A stretch of 64,000 nucleotides of DNA from assembly GCA_032164295.1 (NCBI GenBank), contig JAJHTX010000012.1, positions 1,612,001 through 1,676,000 of the forward strand, written 5' to 3'. This document shows, one piece after another, positions 47,621-60,800 of the stretch. This stretch comes from Inonotus obliquus. Taxonomy: Eukaryota; Basidiomycota; Agaricomycetes; Hymenochaetales; Hymenochaetaceae. Positions within the stretch are counted from its first letter, which is position 1, and each line of letters begins with the position of its first letter. The position numbers were made by a program, and so were the translations under genes. The notes below the pieces were generated by a model, which saw only the letters and a program-made list of their open reading frames with translations, was not told the DNA's origin and made no database searches.

Positions 47621-50600
47621 TTAACCCAAATACCTTCCCAGGATGAATCCGAGAATGATAATGATGAGGTACACTAATCGTTCTGAGACGGCTATATTCG
47701 ATTGCCAACGCCGCTCTCCTTCTAAACGATTATTACCGCCAGCTCGACATTCTCTAGCAATCTGAATGAGAGGTACGGTACCTCTCACTTCGTCTCGATC
47801 ATTGAGGGCAATATCATCCTCACCGACAGAAGTAGGCATGCCTTCTTCCGAACTTGGATCAGTGCCCTCAATGCCCATCAACCCCTTATGTTTGTCGTCG
47901 TTGGATTTCCCTCCATCGTCTCCATCGTCTCCACCCAGCCCCCCAAGTTCATATCGATCACCGTTCCTCGACATCAAGTTTCCACTTCTGTTTATCGTTT
48001 CGGCTTGACTTGTATGCTCTTCGCATGGCTGCGTCTCGACCTCCTTCATTCCTTGATCAATCGCAGGAGAGTTCTCCAAATATGTTCTCCGCTCAACCTC
48101 AAGTTCATCTGGCCCATGCTTCAAGCCATCTTCCGTCGACAAGGATCGTATTTCGTCCAGCTCTGCTTCCACTTAATACCGATGCATTACTGTCAGTACA
48201 GCTCAATATTGTTCGTTCAGGCCGAGTGATACTCACCTTCGTCATTAGGATCTAGCGACAGCCCAATCTGGTTATTAGAATCACCAGGTCTGGCTCTTTC
48301 TTATTCTGCCAGTGGATCGACTCCCAATTCATTAGTTCTATCCAGTCCGATAGCAGACGATTCCACCCTGTCGTCTTCCAGGTCATCAAGTACGTGCGAG
48401 TCAGCTTCAGGTGATATAGGGCCTTCAGCATTGTTGGTGGTACTGGATTGACACCCATGCTCATCGCTCCAGATTGCTTCGTCTTCCTGGAAACCCGACT
48501 CTGCCATAGACGATTCGTCACAATCGTTCTCATCATCCTCCGAACACCTCTTCGAGTCCGTTTCGTCTGGTCCGAGGACTCCGTCGACTTCCAGTGCTGA
48601 GGGCCGGACTCTCTTGAGCTTGAGTCCGTCGAGGAGCCAGTTCTCGCTATTGTTGCAATTTGATTCCTCGAGGTAGGCTATTTCGTCTGGTGGATAAATC
48701 TCCTCTGCTGAATAACCAGCAGCAAAGGCTTCCTCGATTGTCATGACTCTCCTCGGAATTCTGTCGTCATCAGTTTCAAAGTCCTTCACAGGCTTCCGCG
48801 AGAATGGACCGATAGTATATAGGCTTTCTATGTCGGTTTCCAGGAATCTAGCATACGCTTCAGGAGCATAGCGGAGACTTCGGAACCGGAACATGGTAGG
48901 TATCATCAGAGCCTTCCGATGAGGACAGCAGAACTCGATGCGTAGGTCCTCTGGTTTTATACCTTCCGCAATGCCATATTTTACGGAACATTTGTACTGG
49001 CTTCCGCAGGAGAAGAATGGGAATTCAATTTTAGTAAGGTGCGTCTGCCTGCCGGCTTCATCACTCCCAGCAGGAAGTGGAAATAAACCTTCCGAAGAGA
49101 ACGCCTCGCCGCGTTCTAGATAAGTGTTCATGGTCCATTTCCAGGGAATCCTCATCTCCTTCACGTCACTCGGATCGACGGATGACCGTTCTAATGTGGT
49201 GTAATACTGTATGCTGCTGATTAATTGATAGTTGTCAGTGAAGATAATCATGTGCCGTACCGAATCTTCCTCCTTTTCCGGCACACACGTCATCCTGAGT
49301 GATTCAAGATGATCCGAAGATCCAGCAGCTCGGCCGAAAGCTGTCCGCGAGAGAGCATCGAGCATAGCATTGCATCGGTATACGTCCTGTTTCACGATAA
49401 AACAGACATACTTCCATGCTTTCTCTCACAGTTCAGTGTCGGACCTATGGGTCACTGTGAGCTAGCTCGCATGTTCAAGCATCCTACTCACCCATCAACA
49501 AAACCTGCTATTTCATCATACAAGTGCGTCTCTGCTGGAGTCGGGACCGCGTAAAAATCGATCCTCTGAGTTTCTCCGAAGTTCGAAATCGTTCTTCGAA
49601 TTGGACAAGCCAGTTCTTTCAGAATGGGTAGTAGTCCTTTGTATCCATATCTGCTCTCCAGAAATTCGAGCGATACCTCCTTGGTGCCATTCGGACTAAT
49701 GATTCGTGTAATTATGTCCCACACGCGGTTGGATGTATAAAAGTCATCCCAGTCTGATTTCGCGGTGAAATTGAGAAGTGAGAAAAGACGTACAATCCCA
49801 GGCATCAGATATGTATTCCTGTGTACAAAGGTCAGTAAGTGACAAGTGTAACTTGATACATATTTGGTTGTTTTTTGTACCGAAATATATGATCAACCAG
49901 CAACTTGTAAGCATCGACATGCGGCCCATGGAAGCCGCCAGACATGGATTGCCAAATAACTTCTTCGCACACGCTCCATTCGAAGCAACCCGGGCAAGTT
50001 GTGACTGCGCAATGCATAGCACGTGCTATGTCATGACGGTCAAGATCAATGATTTCAAAAGATCCATAACTGCCTCTGCCAACAAGTTTCCAATGGCCCT
50101 CATGGCGAGAAATGCATATTTGGGTGTTCTTCACAATAGAAAGACATAGTTACCAAAGACATTGTTTCTCCTGAAAACGATGAAACACTCACCGGAGATA
50201 TTCAGTGATCTCAGACCACATTTGCTGACCTCTTTCAGATCGATCTCTTGCGGGTCCACAGAAATTGATAAAATCTTTAAGAAATGCTTGGAGCTTTGTT
50301 TCCTCCATGAGCACCAGTGCATTTCGAGACTTGTCGAGGAGCGACTGCTCAGCCATGCAGTTAAGAACCCTATAGTTGTCATAAAATCATTAAATCTAGG
50401 AGAGAATCCACGGCTTGTAACTGTGTCGGGAGCTCCTTAGATTTTCTGCAGTGGGTCAGAAATAGAATATACAGCGAAGTATTGAACGCACTCCATATAA
50501 CGAATCAGATGCATACATTCCTTCCTTGTCTTCTTTTCCAGTTTCTTCATTGCACCAGGTGACCTGATTATAGCTGTTTTGCGACTTGGTCCAAACGTAG

Positions 50601-50895
50601 CTCGAAAAGAGCACTGCCAGCACCAGCACCACTCGTCATGCCAAATAGTCGCGGCAATGATCTCGGAACGAAGTTGTCTAATCTTCTGTGCTGCAGGAAG
50701 TGGACCCATCCCCATTCTTGTTGCAACTCCATCCACAAATCGTTCGAGGCATCGACCCGCGAAGCAGTAAAATTTGTCGACTGCACGACCGGGACCAGTC
50801 AAGTCACTAGCTATCGAGTCTGCGTCGGAATTCGAGCATATCAGAGTCAGCTCCAGATGGTCTTGATGACATGGATCAGAACCAACGTCGTCCAT
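47621..50895 (-). pseudogene. Array gene copy A (tail-anchored acidic protein), inactivated
   Basis: Same eight-exon plan as copy B. It begins MDDVGSDPCHQDH at 50895 and ends ERLVYLIIIILGFILGRYLG at 47621. At least four lesions are visible: a deletion of 77 bp relative to B near 50385; a one-base loss in an A-run near 50088; TGA at 49428-49426, where B has CGA (a C-to-T change at CpG); and TAA at 48303-48301. The C-terminal membrane segment and its intron are preserved. The unaltered parts still read as the family: DLTGPGRAVDKFYCFAGR, RYGYKGLLPILKELACPIRR and MTIEEAFAAGYSAEEIYPPD. Probably a decayed member, though sequencing error could account for the one-base change. Confidence 0.8.
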
Positions 50896-53161
50896 GCTTG
50901 AGAGGTATAGGAGGTAGTAGAAGAGGGTTAGATGGAGAATCACACCAGCCGGAACGTGACTCTTATCTCAACCAGACACACCGCACTGAGATACAGCAGA
51001 GCCATACTCAAAAAACAGCATCACCGCTCATATACCTGAGCCCTACATGCCTTATACACGCGTCAAGATTTTCATTCAACATTGGTGCATTGACGCCGAG
51101 GCAGTACAAAATGCCATCCAACACGAGTCTTCCAACAGGCCCAGATGCCTTGATCTTTGCGCCAGCCATCTGAGCCATGTACTGGAGGAGAGAGTGGTAG
51201 ACGCTGAGGCTGAGTTACGTTGATGGTCAAGAGGGAGGGATAACTTCGTCGCGCAAGATGGGACCGGGCTGTGCAAACTTTAATCTCCGCTTCAACTTCT
51301 TAGATGACTGATGCAATGACGCACTCGTACACAACCTCGCCTTATCGAGAAGAGCATCATATTGGATCCCTGTGCAGCTCCTGAGTCCTGACATGATCAA
51401 ACAATCTGAATCTAGTATAAACAAGCATCGGTAGTTCATAAAATAGCAGGCATATATGGTACATCGAATAAGCATATGTACACAGCGAGTGCCCATATAA
51501 AAGGCCCTGCTCTCAAGTTTCAACCTAGTCGGCGAGCAAGATGATCGACCACGCTCGAAAACCCGTGACTTGCTTTGGCATGTCATCGTCATACTCATCC
51601 ATCCATGTGAAAGTTGAAACTCGTCATCAGTATGCATGGACGCACAAGATAAAGATCAGAATGCAAGTACGCAGATCACTGGCACCTAGTTCGGAGGACT
51701 GACAACAGCACAGCCCAAGCAACTCATCGCAACATCAACCAATAGACAAAGCCGGAAGAGGCCTGACACAATCTGAGAAAAAACAAGCGAGTGTACTTAT
51801 GAGTCCTCACTGGCGAAACTACATGTAGGCAAAGGGAGGAAGAGGTGGGAGTGACATCGCTTGCAAGCTACTGAAGAGTTCTGGTATACAAGAAGAGAAA
51901 GTTGAGGTCGGAATCACTTTGGACACATTGGTGATTCATGCATCGAGAAGCTGAGGGAGGTAATGGACGTGCAAGGCTTTGGACGTCCATTAAAATGGCC
52001 ACTTTTCGTGCCTTTGTTTCTTCCTCTACTACACCTCCATCACTTACGCTAGTGTCAGCTGACAACATCACATCTCACGTCCTTCGGAGCTTCTCACCAT
52101 AGAGGGCACCGGAGAGGGCGTGTCAGACTAGCACTCTCATACCAGAGTTACTTCGACGAGGCGCCATTTGAGGATGCTACAGTCATATGGGGTGATCAGC
52201 TGTGCTCGAGACGCAGTACAGCACGTGCTAGACGCTTCTGTCCGCTCACTGGCATATCTGATGACAATGCTCAATTGACGAGTAAGTAGCCTGTTGACTG
52301 GAGAAAATGCATGAATCTTACTCTTCCGCCTTTCCCTACTAGGCCATGTGTAATCAGCAAGTCATCCCCATGTCAGCCTTTGACTTGGAGGACTTCAGCG
52401 AAGTCGATTCAGCCCTTCCTAGAGGTACAGATCGTCTCGCCATGGTTTACTAAGCATTCTGGGCTGACTTCTTCTGGTGTGTCTTGTCGATTATCTTTGA
52501 AACCGTACATACGACCATATTGCCGTATACGCCCATTTCGTATCCGTAGCTCACTTGGAAATGAAGAATACGGAGTCGTACAGTACGACTCATATCCCGT
52601 AATGGATCTTAGCTTTACGCGCGTACCTGTATACGTACGCTACGGAACCCTAGTCGGGGTGTGCTCGTCGCACGTCACCTCAACATATTTCCGCTTTTTG
52701 ATAATTACTTGGGATTTCCAAGTCCTTCTTCAAAAGCGGTCTCGACGGGAGAGTCACTCAGAACATTCCGTGTATGCAACATCGATCCTGTCAGGTCCCT
52801 TATCGGATGTTTTGGCTTCTGCAGCATCTCTTGCTTTACTTCTCTCTTTCGTATCCATCTGCTCTCCCTCTCCCTCTGAATCTGCATCCGCCGTGTCTGT
52901 CTTCCTGCCTGCTTGACCTTGTGGACAGGATCTGACTTTATCTCGCGTATAACCCCGTGCCTCGGCCACCGCCCTGACGGGCTGCCAATTACAAAATGTC
53001 GTTCTCATTTCAACCACGTGTATCAGGGGAAGGTCGCAAACTGATTCTTGTGCGCAGTATAACAGGTCAATGAACACTGTGCATACAATTAATCACAGAA
53101 TCTAACGAAAGAGAAAACTACATCGTGTGGCCACCCGGGCACTAGACCACGAGTGCCTTCG
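50896..53161. repeat. Array spacer between copies A and B
   Basis: Two blocks are conserved with the other spacers. One at about 51060-51350 lies upstream of copy A and matches 56650-56950, and in part 61430-61700. Another at 51740-51990 matches 57015-57270 and 62295-62460. The first block could hold a short upstream exon (minus-strand KKLKRRLKFA), since KELKRRLKFA and MELKRRLKIA occur in the same place in the others. This could also be coincidental nucleotide conservation. No complete gene was seen. Confidence 0.5.
52480..52660. mobile_element. Possible relic of a TACGG-rich hAT MITE
   Basis: TACGG/CCGTA-containing palindromic units resembling the subterminal part of MITE 1 end in TACGGAACCCTAGT. 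Only a terminal-like motif on one side is seen, and no target duplication, so this is tentative. Confidence 0.35.
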
Positions 53162-56100
53162 TCAATGAGATCCGCTCCGTTCCACATACTTCCCCAGGAT
53201 GAACGCGAGAATGGCAATGGTCAGGTATACTAATTGCTTTGAGATGGCCATGATGGATTGCCAACGCCGTTCTCCCTCTGAACGAAGAGTTCGTTAGCTC
53301 GACAGTCTTTAGAGCAATCTGACTGAGAGGTACAGTACCTTTGACTTCATCCCTAGATCTGAGCGAGGCAACGTCCCCACAAGCTTCGAGTCGACTATCC
53401 GGGATGTCCGCTTCTGAGCTTAGATCAATGTCCACCAATCCTTTAGACATATCGCCATCAATGCTGGATTTCCCTCCGTCGTCCTCACTTAGGCTCCCAA
53501 GTATGCATGGATCATCGTTCCTCGAAACCAAGCTTCCAATTCGGATTATCGCTTCGGTCTGACTTGCATGCTCTTCGCACGGTTGTGTCTCGCCCTCGAA
53601 CATTTCCTGCTCAGCCGCCAGAGATTTCTCCAAAAGCTCATCCGGTCCTTGACTCGAATGATCTTCCGCCGACAAGGATCGTTTCTCGTCCGACTCTAAT
53701 TCTACTTTGTCGTGACAAAAAATAACCGTCAGTACAGTTCATCCTGTTGACTCGGACTGAGTGATTCTCACCTTCGTCATAGGCGTCCGGCAATAGCCCG
53801 TTTTGTCCGCTAGATCCACTATAATCACCAGGTTTGTCTCCTTCCGAAACCTTCTCGACACCCAACAGGTCGTTAGTTCTATCCGGACTGATAGCAGACA
53901 ATCCTGCCAAGTCGTCTTCTAGGCCATCGAGTATGTGAGAGTCATCTTCAGGTGATATCGAGCCTTCAACATCATTCGTGGCACTGGATTGACACCCATG
54001 CTCATTGCTCCAGATCGCTTCGTCTTCCTGGTAACCTGACTCGACCACAGATGATCCATCACACGAGTGACATTCCATTTCATCACCCTCCAAACACAAC
54101 CCCGAGTCCGTTTCATCTGGTCTGAGGACACCGTTGATGTCCAGTGCTGGGGGTTGGAATTCCGTGACCTCTATGTCGAAGATCCAGTCATGATTTTTGC
54201 TGCGATTCGATTCCTTGATGTATGCTATTTCGTCTGGTGGATAAATCTCCTCTGCTGAATAACCAGTAGCAAAGGCTTCCTCGATCGTCATGACTCTTCT
54301 CGGAGTTCTGCCGTCAACGGTGCCATAGTCCTCTACAGCCTTCCACGAGAATGGACCGGTAGTATATAGGCTTTCCACGACGGTTCCAAGAAATTTAGCA
54401 TACGCTTCCGGAGCGAAGCGGAGAAGTCGGACGCAGAACTCGGTAGGTATCCTGAGTGTCTTCCGATGAGGACAGCAGACCTCGACGCGTAGGTCCTCTG
54501 GTTTGGTACCTTCTCGTATGCCACAATTTACCCACCATTTAAGCGCTTTGCAGTGGAGCTCTGGGAAGTGAATTTCAGTAAGGAACGTCTGCTTCCCCGT
54601 TCCATCACTCCCAGCAGGAAGTGGAAATAGACCTTCCGACGAGAACGCCTCGCCGCGTTTCAGAAAAGAGCATATGATCCATTTCCAGGGAATCTCCAGC
54701 TTCTTCACGTCAGCATCGTCGGTTGACAGTCCTAATAATGTGATGAAGGCCTGTAGTTTGACAGATGTCGATAATTATGTCATTGATGCATGTCAAGTGA
54801 AGATGATATTATGTGCCGTACACAGTAGCTATATTTCTCCTTTTTCGGCACACACGTCATCCTGAGTGATACAAGATGATGATCCACATTCGTCCGCGAA
54901 AGAGCGTCGATCATTGCATTGCATCGATATACGTCATTCTTTACGAAGAAGCGGACATACTCCCATGCTTTCTCTCGCAGCTCAGCGTCAGACCTGGAAT
55001 GAATTCTTAGCCAGCTTGCATCTTTCAAACCATCTTACTCACCCATCAACAAAGGCCACTATTTCTTCATAGAAGCGCTTCTCTACCGGAGTCGGGACCG
55101 TGGAAAAATCGATCCTCTGTGCTGCCACAAAGTTCATAACCGTTCTCCTTAGTGGACAAACAAGTTCCTTCAGAACGGGCCGTAGTCCTCCGTATCCGTA
55201 TCGGCTCTCCAGCGATAACTCCTCTGTGCCTTGCTGACTAATGCCGCGTATAATAATGCTCCGTCCGTAATTGGATATAGCAAAGTGGTCACTCCGGTCT
55301 GATTCCGCAGTAAACATGAGAATCGAATAGAGTTTTCCACAGATGCCAGGCACTAGATGTGCATTCCTGAGTACAAAGGTCAGTAAGTGTATCTTATACA
55401 TTATTGGTTGATTCTTGTACCGAAATAGGTAATCAATCATCATCTCGTATGCAAGCAACTTCGGAATGATTAAGCCGTCGCACATGGTTTGGCAAATTAT
55501 TCTTTCGCACACGCTCCACTCAAAGTAACCCGGGCAAGTTGTGATTGCGCAATGTATAGCACGTGCTATGTCGTCATAGTCGCTAAAAGGCCACCTGTCA
55601 ACAAGTTTTTCGATGGCCCTCATGATGAGAAATGCATATTTGGGCCTTCTGTACAGCACAGACACCAAGACACGGTTAGAAACAGTTACGCTTGGAAACG
55701 ATGAAACACTCACTGGAGATACTCAGTGACCTCAGACCACATCTGCCGACCTCTTTCGGATTTACCCGTTCCAGGCTTACAGGAATTGATAAAATCTTTC
55801 ATAAATGCTTGGAACTTTGTTTCTTCCATGAGCACTAGTGCATTTCGAGACTTGGAAAGGAGCGACTGCTCAGCCACGCAGTCAAGAACCCTATACTTGT
55901 CGTAGAACTCTGCTAGGTTTGAGACGTACTTTCTAGCGCCGCAAGCCTCCAAAACGTTCCGTGGCTCGAAAATGATCAAATCTATCATTAGATCGAGGAG
56001 AGAATCTATTGCTTGCAACTGTGTCGTGATCTCCTCAGATTTTCTGCAGGAGAGTCAGAGGCAGAACACACAGAGAAAAATCGAACGCACCTGATGTAAC

Positions 56101-56494
56101 GAATCAAACGCCTGCATTCCTTTCTTGACTTCTGTTCCAACCTCTTCAATGCGCCAGGCGACCTGATTATAATTCTGTCGCGACTTGGTCCAAACTTGTA
56201 TCGAAATTGACATTCCCCGCACCAGCACGACCTGTCATGCAAACTAATCACGGCGATGATCTCGGCGCGCAGTTGTCTGATTCTCTGAGCCGTAGGGAGT
56301 GGGCCCTTCCCCATTTTTGCTGCAACTCCATCCACGAATCGCTCGAGGTATCGACCCGCGAAGCAATAAAAGTTGTCGACTGCACGACCGGGACCGGTCA
56401 AGTCACTAGCTGTCGAGTCCGCGTTTGAATTCGAGCATATCAGTGTAAGCTCCGGGAGATTCTGATGAGGTCGGTCAGAGTTAGTATTGTCCAT
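53162..56494 (-). CDS. Array gene copy B: large tail-anchored acidic protein of unknown function
   Basis: The intact reference copy. Eight exons (56494-56091, 56043-55714, 55648-55421, 55366-55043, 54993-54822, 54750-53772, 53704-53339, 53277-53162) total 2919 nt and close in frame to 972 residues. The N-terminal region has DLTGPGRAVDNFYCFAGRYL and a possible metal site HDRSCWCGEC. The middle is helical and Cys-rich (AIHCAITTCPGYFEWSVCE, then CCPHRK), followed by MTIEEAFATGYSAEEIYPPD. Residues from about 640 to 930 are acidic and Ser-rich. The last exon encodes a single membrane segment (LVYLTIAILAFILG) with a short charged end, the layout of a tail-anchored protein facing the cytosol. I do not recognise the family. 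Tandem amplification suggests recent selection or drift in copy number. Confidence 0.8.
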
Positions 56495-57850
56495 AATTGA
56501 GAGATATAGGAGGTAGTGGAAGAGGTAGAGTGGGGAATCGCACCAGCCACGACAGGACTCTTATCTCAACTAGACGCACTGCAACTTGAATGTGATACAG
56601 TCAAGCCATAGTAAAAGCCAGCATCACCGCTCATACACATGAACCCTACATGCCTTATACACGCGTCAAGACTTCCGTTCAACATTGGTGCATTAATGCC
56701 GAGGCAGTACAAAATGCCATCCAACGCGAGTCTTCAACTCATTCGACTCTTCCAACAGACCCAGATCCCTTGATCTTTGCACCAGCCATATACGGGAGGA
56801 GAGAGCAGTAGATGCTGAGGCTGAGTTACGTTGATGGTCAAGAAGGATAACTTCAATGGGACCGGGCGGTGCAAACTTCAATCTCCGCTTCAACTCCTTA
56901 AGTGATTGATGCAATGACGTACACAACCTCGCCTTATCGAGAAGAGCATCGAGTCAGCACAGCCCAACTTGGGAATCATCCCATCGCACCTCGCAGGCCA
57001 TGTAAAGAAATATTATCAATAGACAAAACCGGAAGAGGCTTGACACAGACTGAGTAACGACAGACGAACGTACTTCCGAGTCTTCAAAACCACACGTAAG
57101 CGAAGACATGGCGGAGAAAGATATGGGAGTGGTATCGCTCGCAAGTTACTGAAGAGATCGAGTACAAGGAGGAGTTCAATATGACCTGGAATTCGCTGGT
57201 GATTCGTGGGGTAAGGGGCTGAGGGGAGTGATAATATTGTAAGGCTTTGGATGTTGGTGTAAGTCCACCATTTCTTGTGCTTTTGTTGTTTCTTCCTCTC
57301 CTACACATCCATCACTTATGCTATCGTCCACTAATAGCATCATTATCTCATGGCATTTTCAGCTGAGGGCGCTTCGGGCTGGTATTCTCATGCGATACTT
57401 ACTTCGACCAAGCACCATTCAATCTGAGACGTAATCGAGTATGCAAGCCTGAGAGCGAGAGCGATGTCTCTCGGATTGAGCCGTGCTAGTGGTACTTCTC
57501 CCGTCGAGACTGCTGTTGAGGTAGGACCAGGAGATTGGAGGAAACTTCTAAAGAACAGGAATATTTAGGGGAGAGTCACTCAGAACATTCTGTGTGTGCA
57601 AGTCCGAAACATTCATCCTGCTGGGTCCTATTTCGTCGTTTCTACTTCTGACCGGGTGACTTGGGGGGAGATAGTAAACCAATCCAATTGCTCAGTAGAA
57701 CAGGTCAGTGAAAACTGTAATACGATTAATCACAGAATCGAACGAAAGAGCAATCTACATCAAATGCACATAGTATGGACACCCCCAAACCCGCCTTTAC
57801 TAGACTTGTATTCTTACTGCTAGTCATGAGTACCTTCATCGAAATGCGCT
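56495..57850. repeat. Array spacer between copies B and C
   Basis: Contains both conserved spacer blocks (56650-56950 and 57015-57270). It also holds the 3' flank of copy C, with GAGTCACTCAGAACATTC shared with 52750 downstream of copy B. No independent gene. Confidence 0.55.
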
Positions 57851-60800
57851 TCAACCCAAATACTGCCCCAGGACGAATGCGAGAACGAGACTGATCAGGT
57901 ACACAAAGCGCTCTGAGACGGCTATATTCAATTGCCAACGCCGCTCTCCTTCTAAACGATCATTACCGTTAGCTCGGTATTCTCGAGCAAACTGACTGAG
58001 AGGTACGGTACCTTTCACTTCGTCTAGAGCATTGAGGGCAATATCATCCTCACCGACAGTAGTAGGCATGCCTTCTTCCGAACTTGGATCGGTGCCCATC
58101 AACCCCTTATGTTTGTCGTCGTTGGATTTCCCTCCATCGTCTCCACCCAGCCCCCCAAGTTCATACGGATCACCGTTCCTCGACATCAAGCTTCCACTTC
58201 TGTTCTTCGTTTCGGATTGATTTGCATGCTCTTCGCATGGCTGCGTCTCGACCTCGTACATTCCTTGATCAATCTCAGGAGATCTCTTTAAATACGTTCT
58301 CCTCTCAACCTCAAGCTCATCCGGTCCATGCTTCAAGTCATCTCCCATCGACGAGGATCGTATTCATCCGGCTCTGCTTCTAGTTAGTCCCAACGCATAA
58401 GCGTCAGTACGGCTCAATGTTATTGGTTCAGACCGAGTGATACTCACCTTCGTGATTGGCGTTCGGCAATAGCCCGTTTTCGCCGCTAGCTCCGCTATAA
58501 TCACCAGGTCTGTCCCCTTCCGAAACCTTCTCGACACCTAACAGGTCGTTAGTTCTATCCGGAATGATAGCAGACGATCCCGCCAAGTCGTCTTCTAGGC
58601 CATCGAGCTCGTGCGAGGTATCTTCAGATGATATCGAGTCTTCAACATTGTTCGCGGTACTGGATTGACACCCATGCTCATCGCTCCAGATCGTTTCGTC
58701 CTCCTGGAAGCCTGACCGGGCCATCGAAGATCCATCATCCGAGTAACATTCCATTTCATCACCCTCCGAGCACAAATCCGAGTCTATTTCGTCTGCTCCG
58801 AGGACACCATCGACGTCCAGTGCTGGCGGTCGGTCCTCCCCGCCGAAGAGCCAGTTATAACGTTTGTCGCAATTCGTTTTCCTGAGGTAGGCTTTTTCGT
58901 CTGGCGGATAAATCTCCTCTGCCGAATATCCAGCAGCAAAGGCTTCCTCGATTGTAATGACTCTTGTAAACATTACGCTACCATCTGAGTAAAAATTCCC
59001 ACAAAATATCGGAGTGGTAATGTGAAGACCTTCCACGTCGGTTCCCAGATATTTAGCATACACTTCAGGAGCATAGCGGAGATATGGGACGAAGAACTTT
59101 ATAGGTATCCTGAGAGCATTCCGATGAGGACAGAAGACCTCGACGCGTAGATCCTCTGGTTTTATATCGTCTCGTGTCCAGTATTCCACAATGCCTTGTA
59201 TCATCCTTCCACAGGAGAAGGCTGGGTATTGAATAGAAATGAGATAGGTCCGATTCCCGGTTCCATCAATCCCAGCAGCAAGTGGCATTAAACCTTCGAG
59301 TGAGGACACCTCGCCGCGTTCCCGCCTAGCGGACATGATCCATTTATAGGGAACCTGTATCTTCTCCAAAGACGTTTCAAAGGAAAACCAATATGTCTGG
59401 AATTCGACAGATGCCGGTGATCATGTAGCTAACGCATACCAGTGAAAATAATAATGTGCCGTACCTTATTCTTTATTGGTCGTGGCAGACACGTTTTCCT
59501 CAGTGATTCAAGATGATCCGAGGACTCAAGAGCACGGATGAACTCTGTTCGCGAAAGAGCGTCGAGCATAGCATTGCATCGATATATGTCTTGTTCCACG
59601 AAAAAGTGAATGTACTCCCACGCTCTCGCTTGCAGTTCAGTGTCCGACCTGGAACGCAACATGAGCAAGCTCACAAGGTTCAAGAATCCTACTCACCCAT
59701 CAACAAAAGCCACTATTTCATCATACAGGTGTATCTCTGCCGGAGTCGGGCCGTTTGCAAAATCGATCCGATGTCTTCCCACAAAGTTCGAAATCGTTCT
59801 CCTTAGTGGACAAACCAATTCTTTCAGAATAGGTTGTAGTCCTTCGTAATTATATTTGCTCTCTAGGGATGCGAGTGATATCTCCTGGTTGTCGTCGTGA
59901 CAAACGCCACGCATAAGTACGTTGCATATGTAATGGGACCCATTGAATTCGAATGATGGCTAGTTGAAAAGCAAAAGTGAAGATTTCACAGATGCCACGC
60001 ATAAGTACGTTACATACGTATGGGGACTCATTGAAGTCGACCAGTGGCTGGGCGAAAAGGAAAAGTGAAGAAATTGTTTCACAGATGCCAGGCATTAGAA
60101 GTATGTTTCTGTGCGCAGAGGTCAGTAACTGTATCTCGATGCATTAGGTGATTCACGTGTACCGAAATAGCCAATCAACCATCTCGCGAACACAATCATT
60201 GTGGCGGTAAATGAGCTTGATCAGACCTGAAATAGTCTCCTCGAATACGTTCCATTCAAAGTGAACCGGTGAGTCTCTGACTGCACAATGTATCGCATGT
60301 ACAATGCGCAAATTCAGCTCATCGGTCGTCCACGTGTTGTGAACCAATTTTCTGAAAACCCGCACGAAGATGAAGGCATATTTGGGGCTTCTGCACAATA
60401 CAAGCAAGGCGCAGTTACTAAAGGTGCATTCGCACTTTAAATCGATGTAAAACTCACTGAAGATACTTGGCGATCTCAGACCACTTCTGTTGATCTCCTT
60501 CAGATAGACCATCTCTGCAACTAATTGAATTGATAAAGTCTTTCAGAAATGTTTGGAGCCTTGTTTCCTCCAGCAGCACCAGTGCATGTCGAGACCTGGC
60601 GAGGAGCAAATCCTCAGCCTCGAAGTTAGAAAATCTAAAGTTTTCATAAATCGTCGCTAGGCGCGAGATGGACATCCTAGCGCCGCAAACGTCCAAGATG
60701 TTCCGCAGTTCGCTGTCGAGAATGATTAAATCTAGGAGAGAATCCAGCGCTTGTGACTGTGTCGAGAGCTCCTTTGAATTTCTGAGGAGAGTCAGAAACA

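Noticed and set aside
47766..48255. Plus-strand frames opposite array copy A
   Set aside because: Antisense shadows of the acidic exon. The same shadows recur opposite copies B and C.
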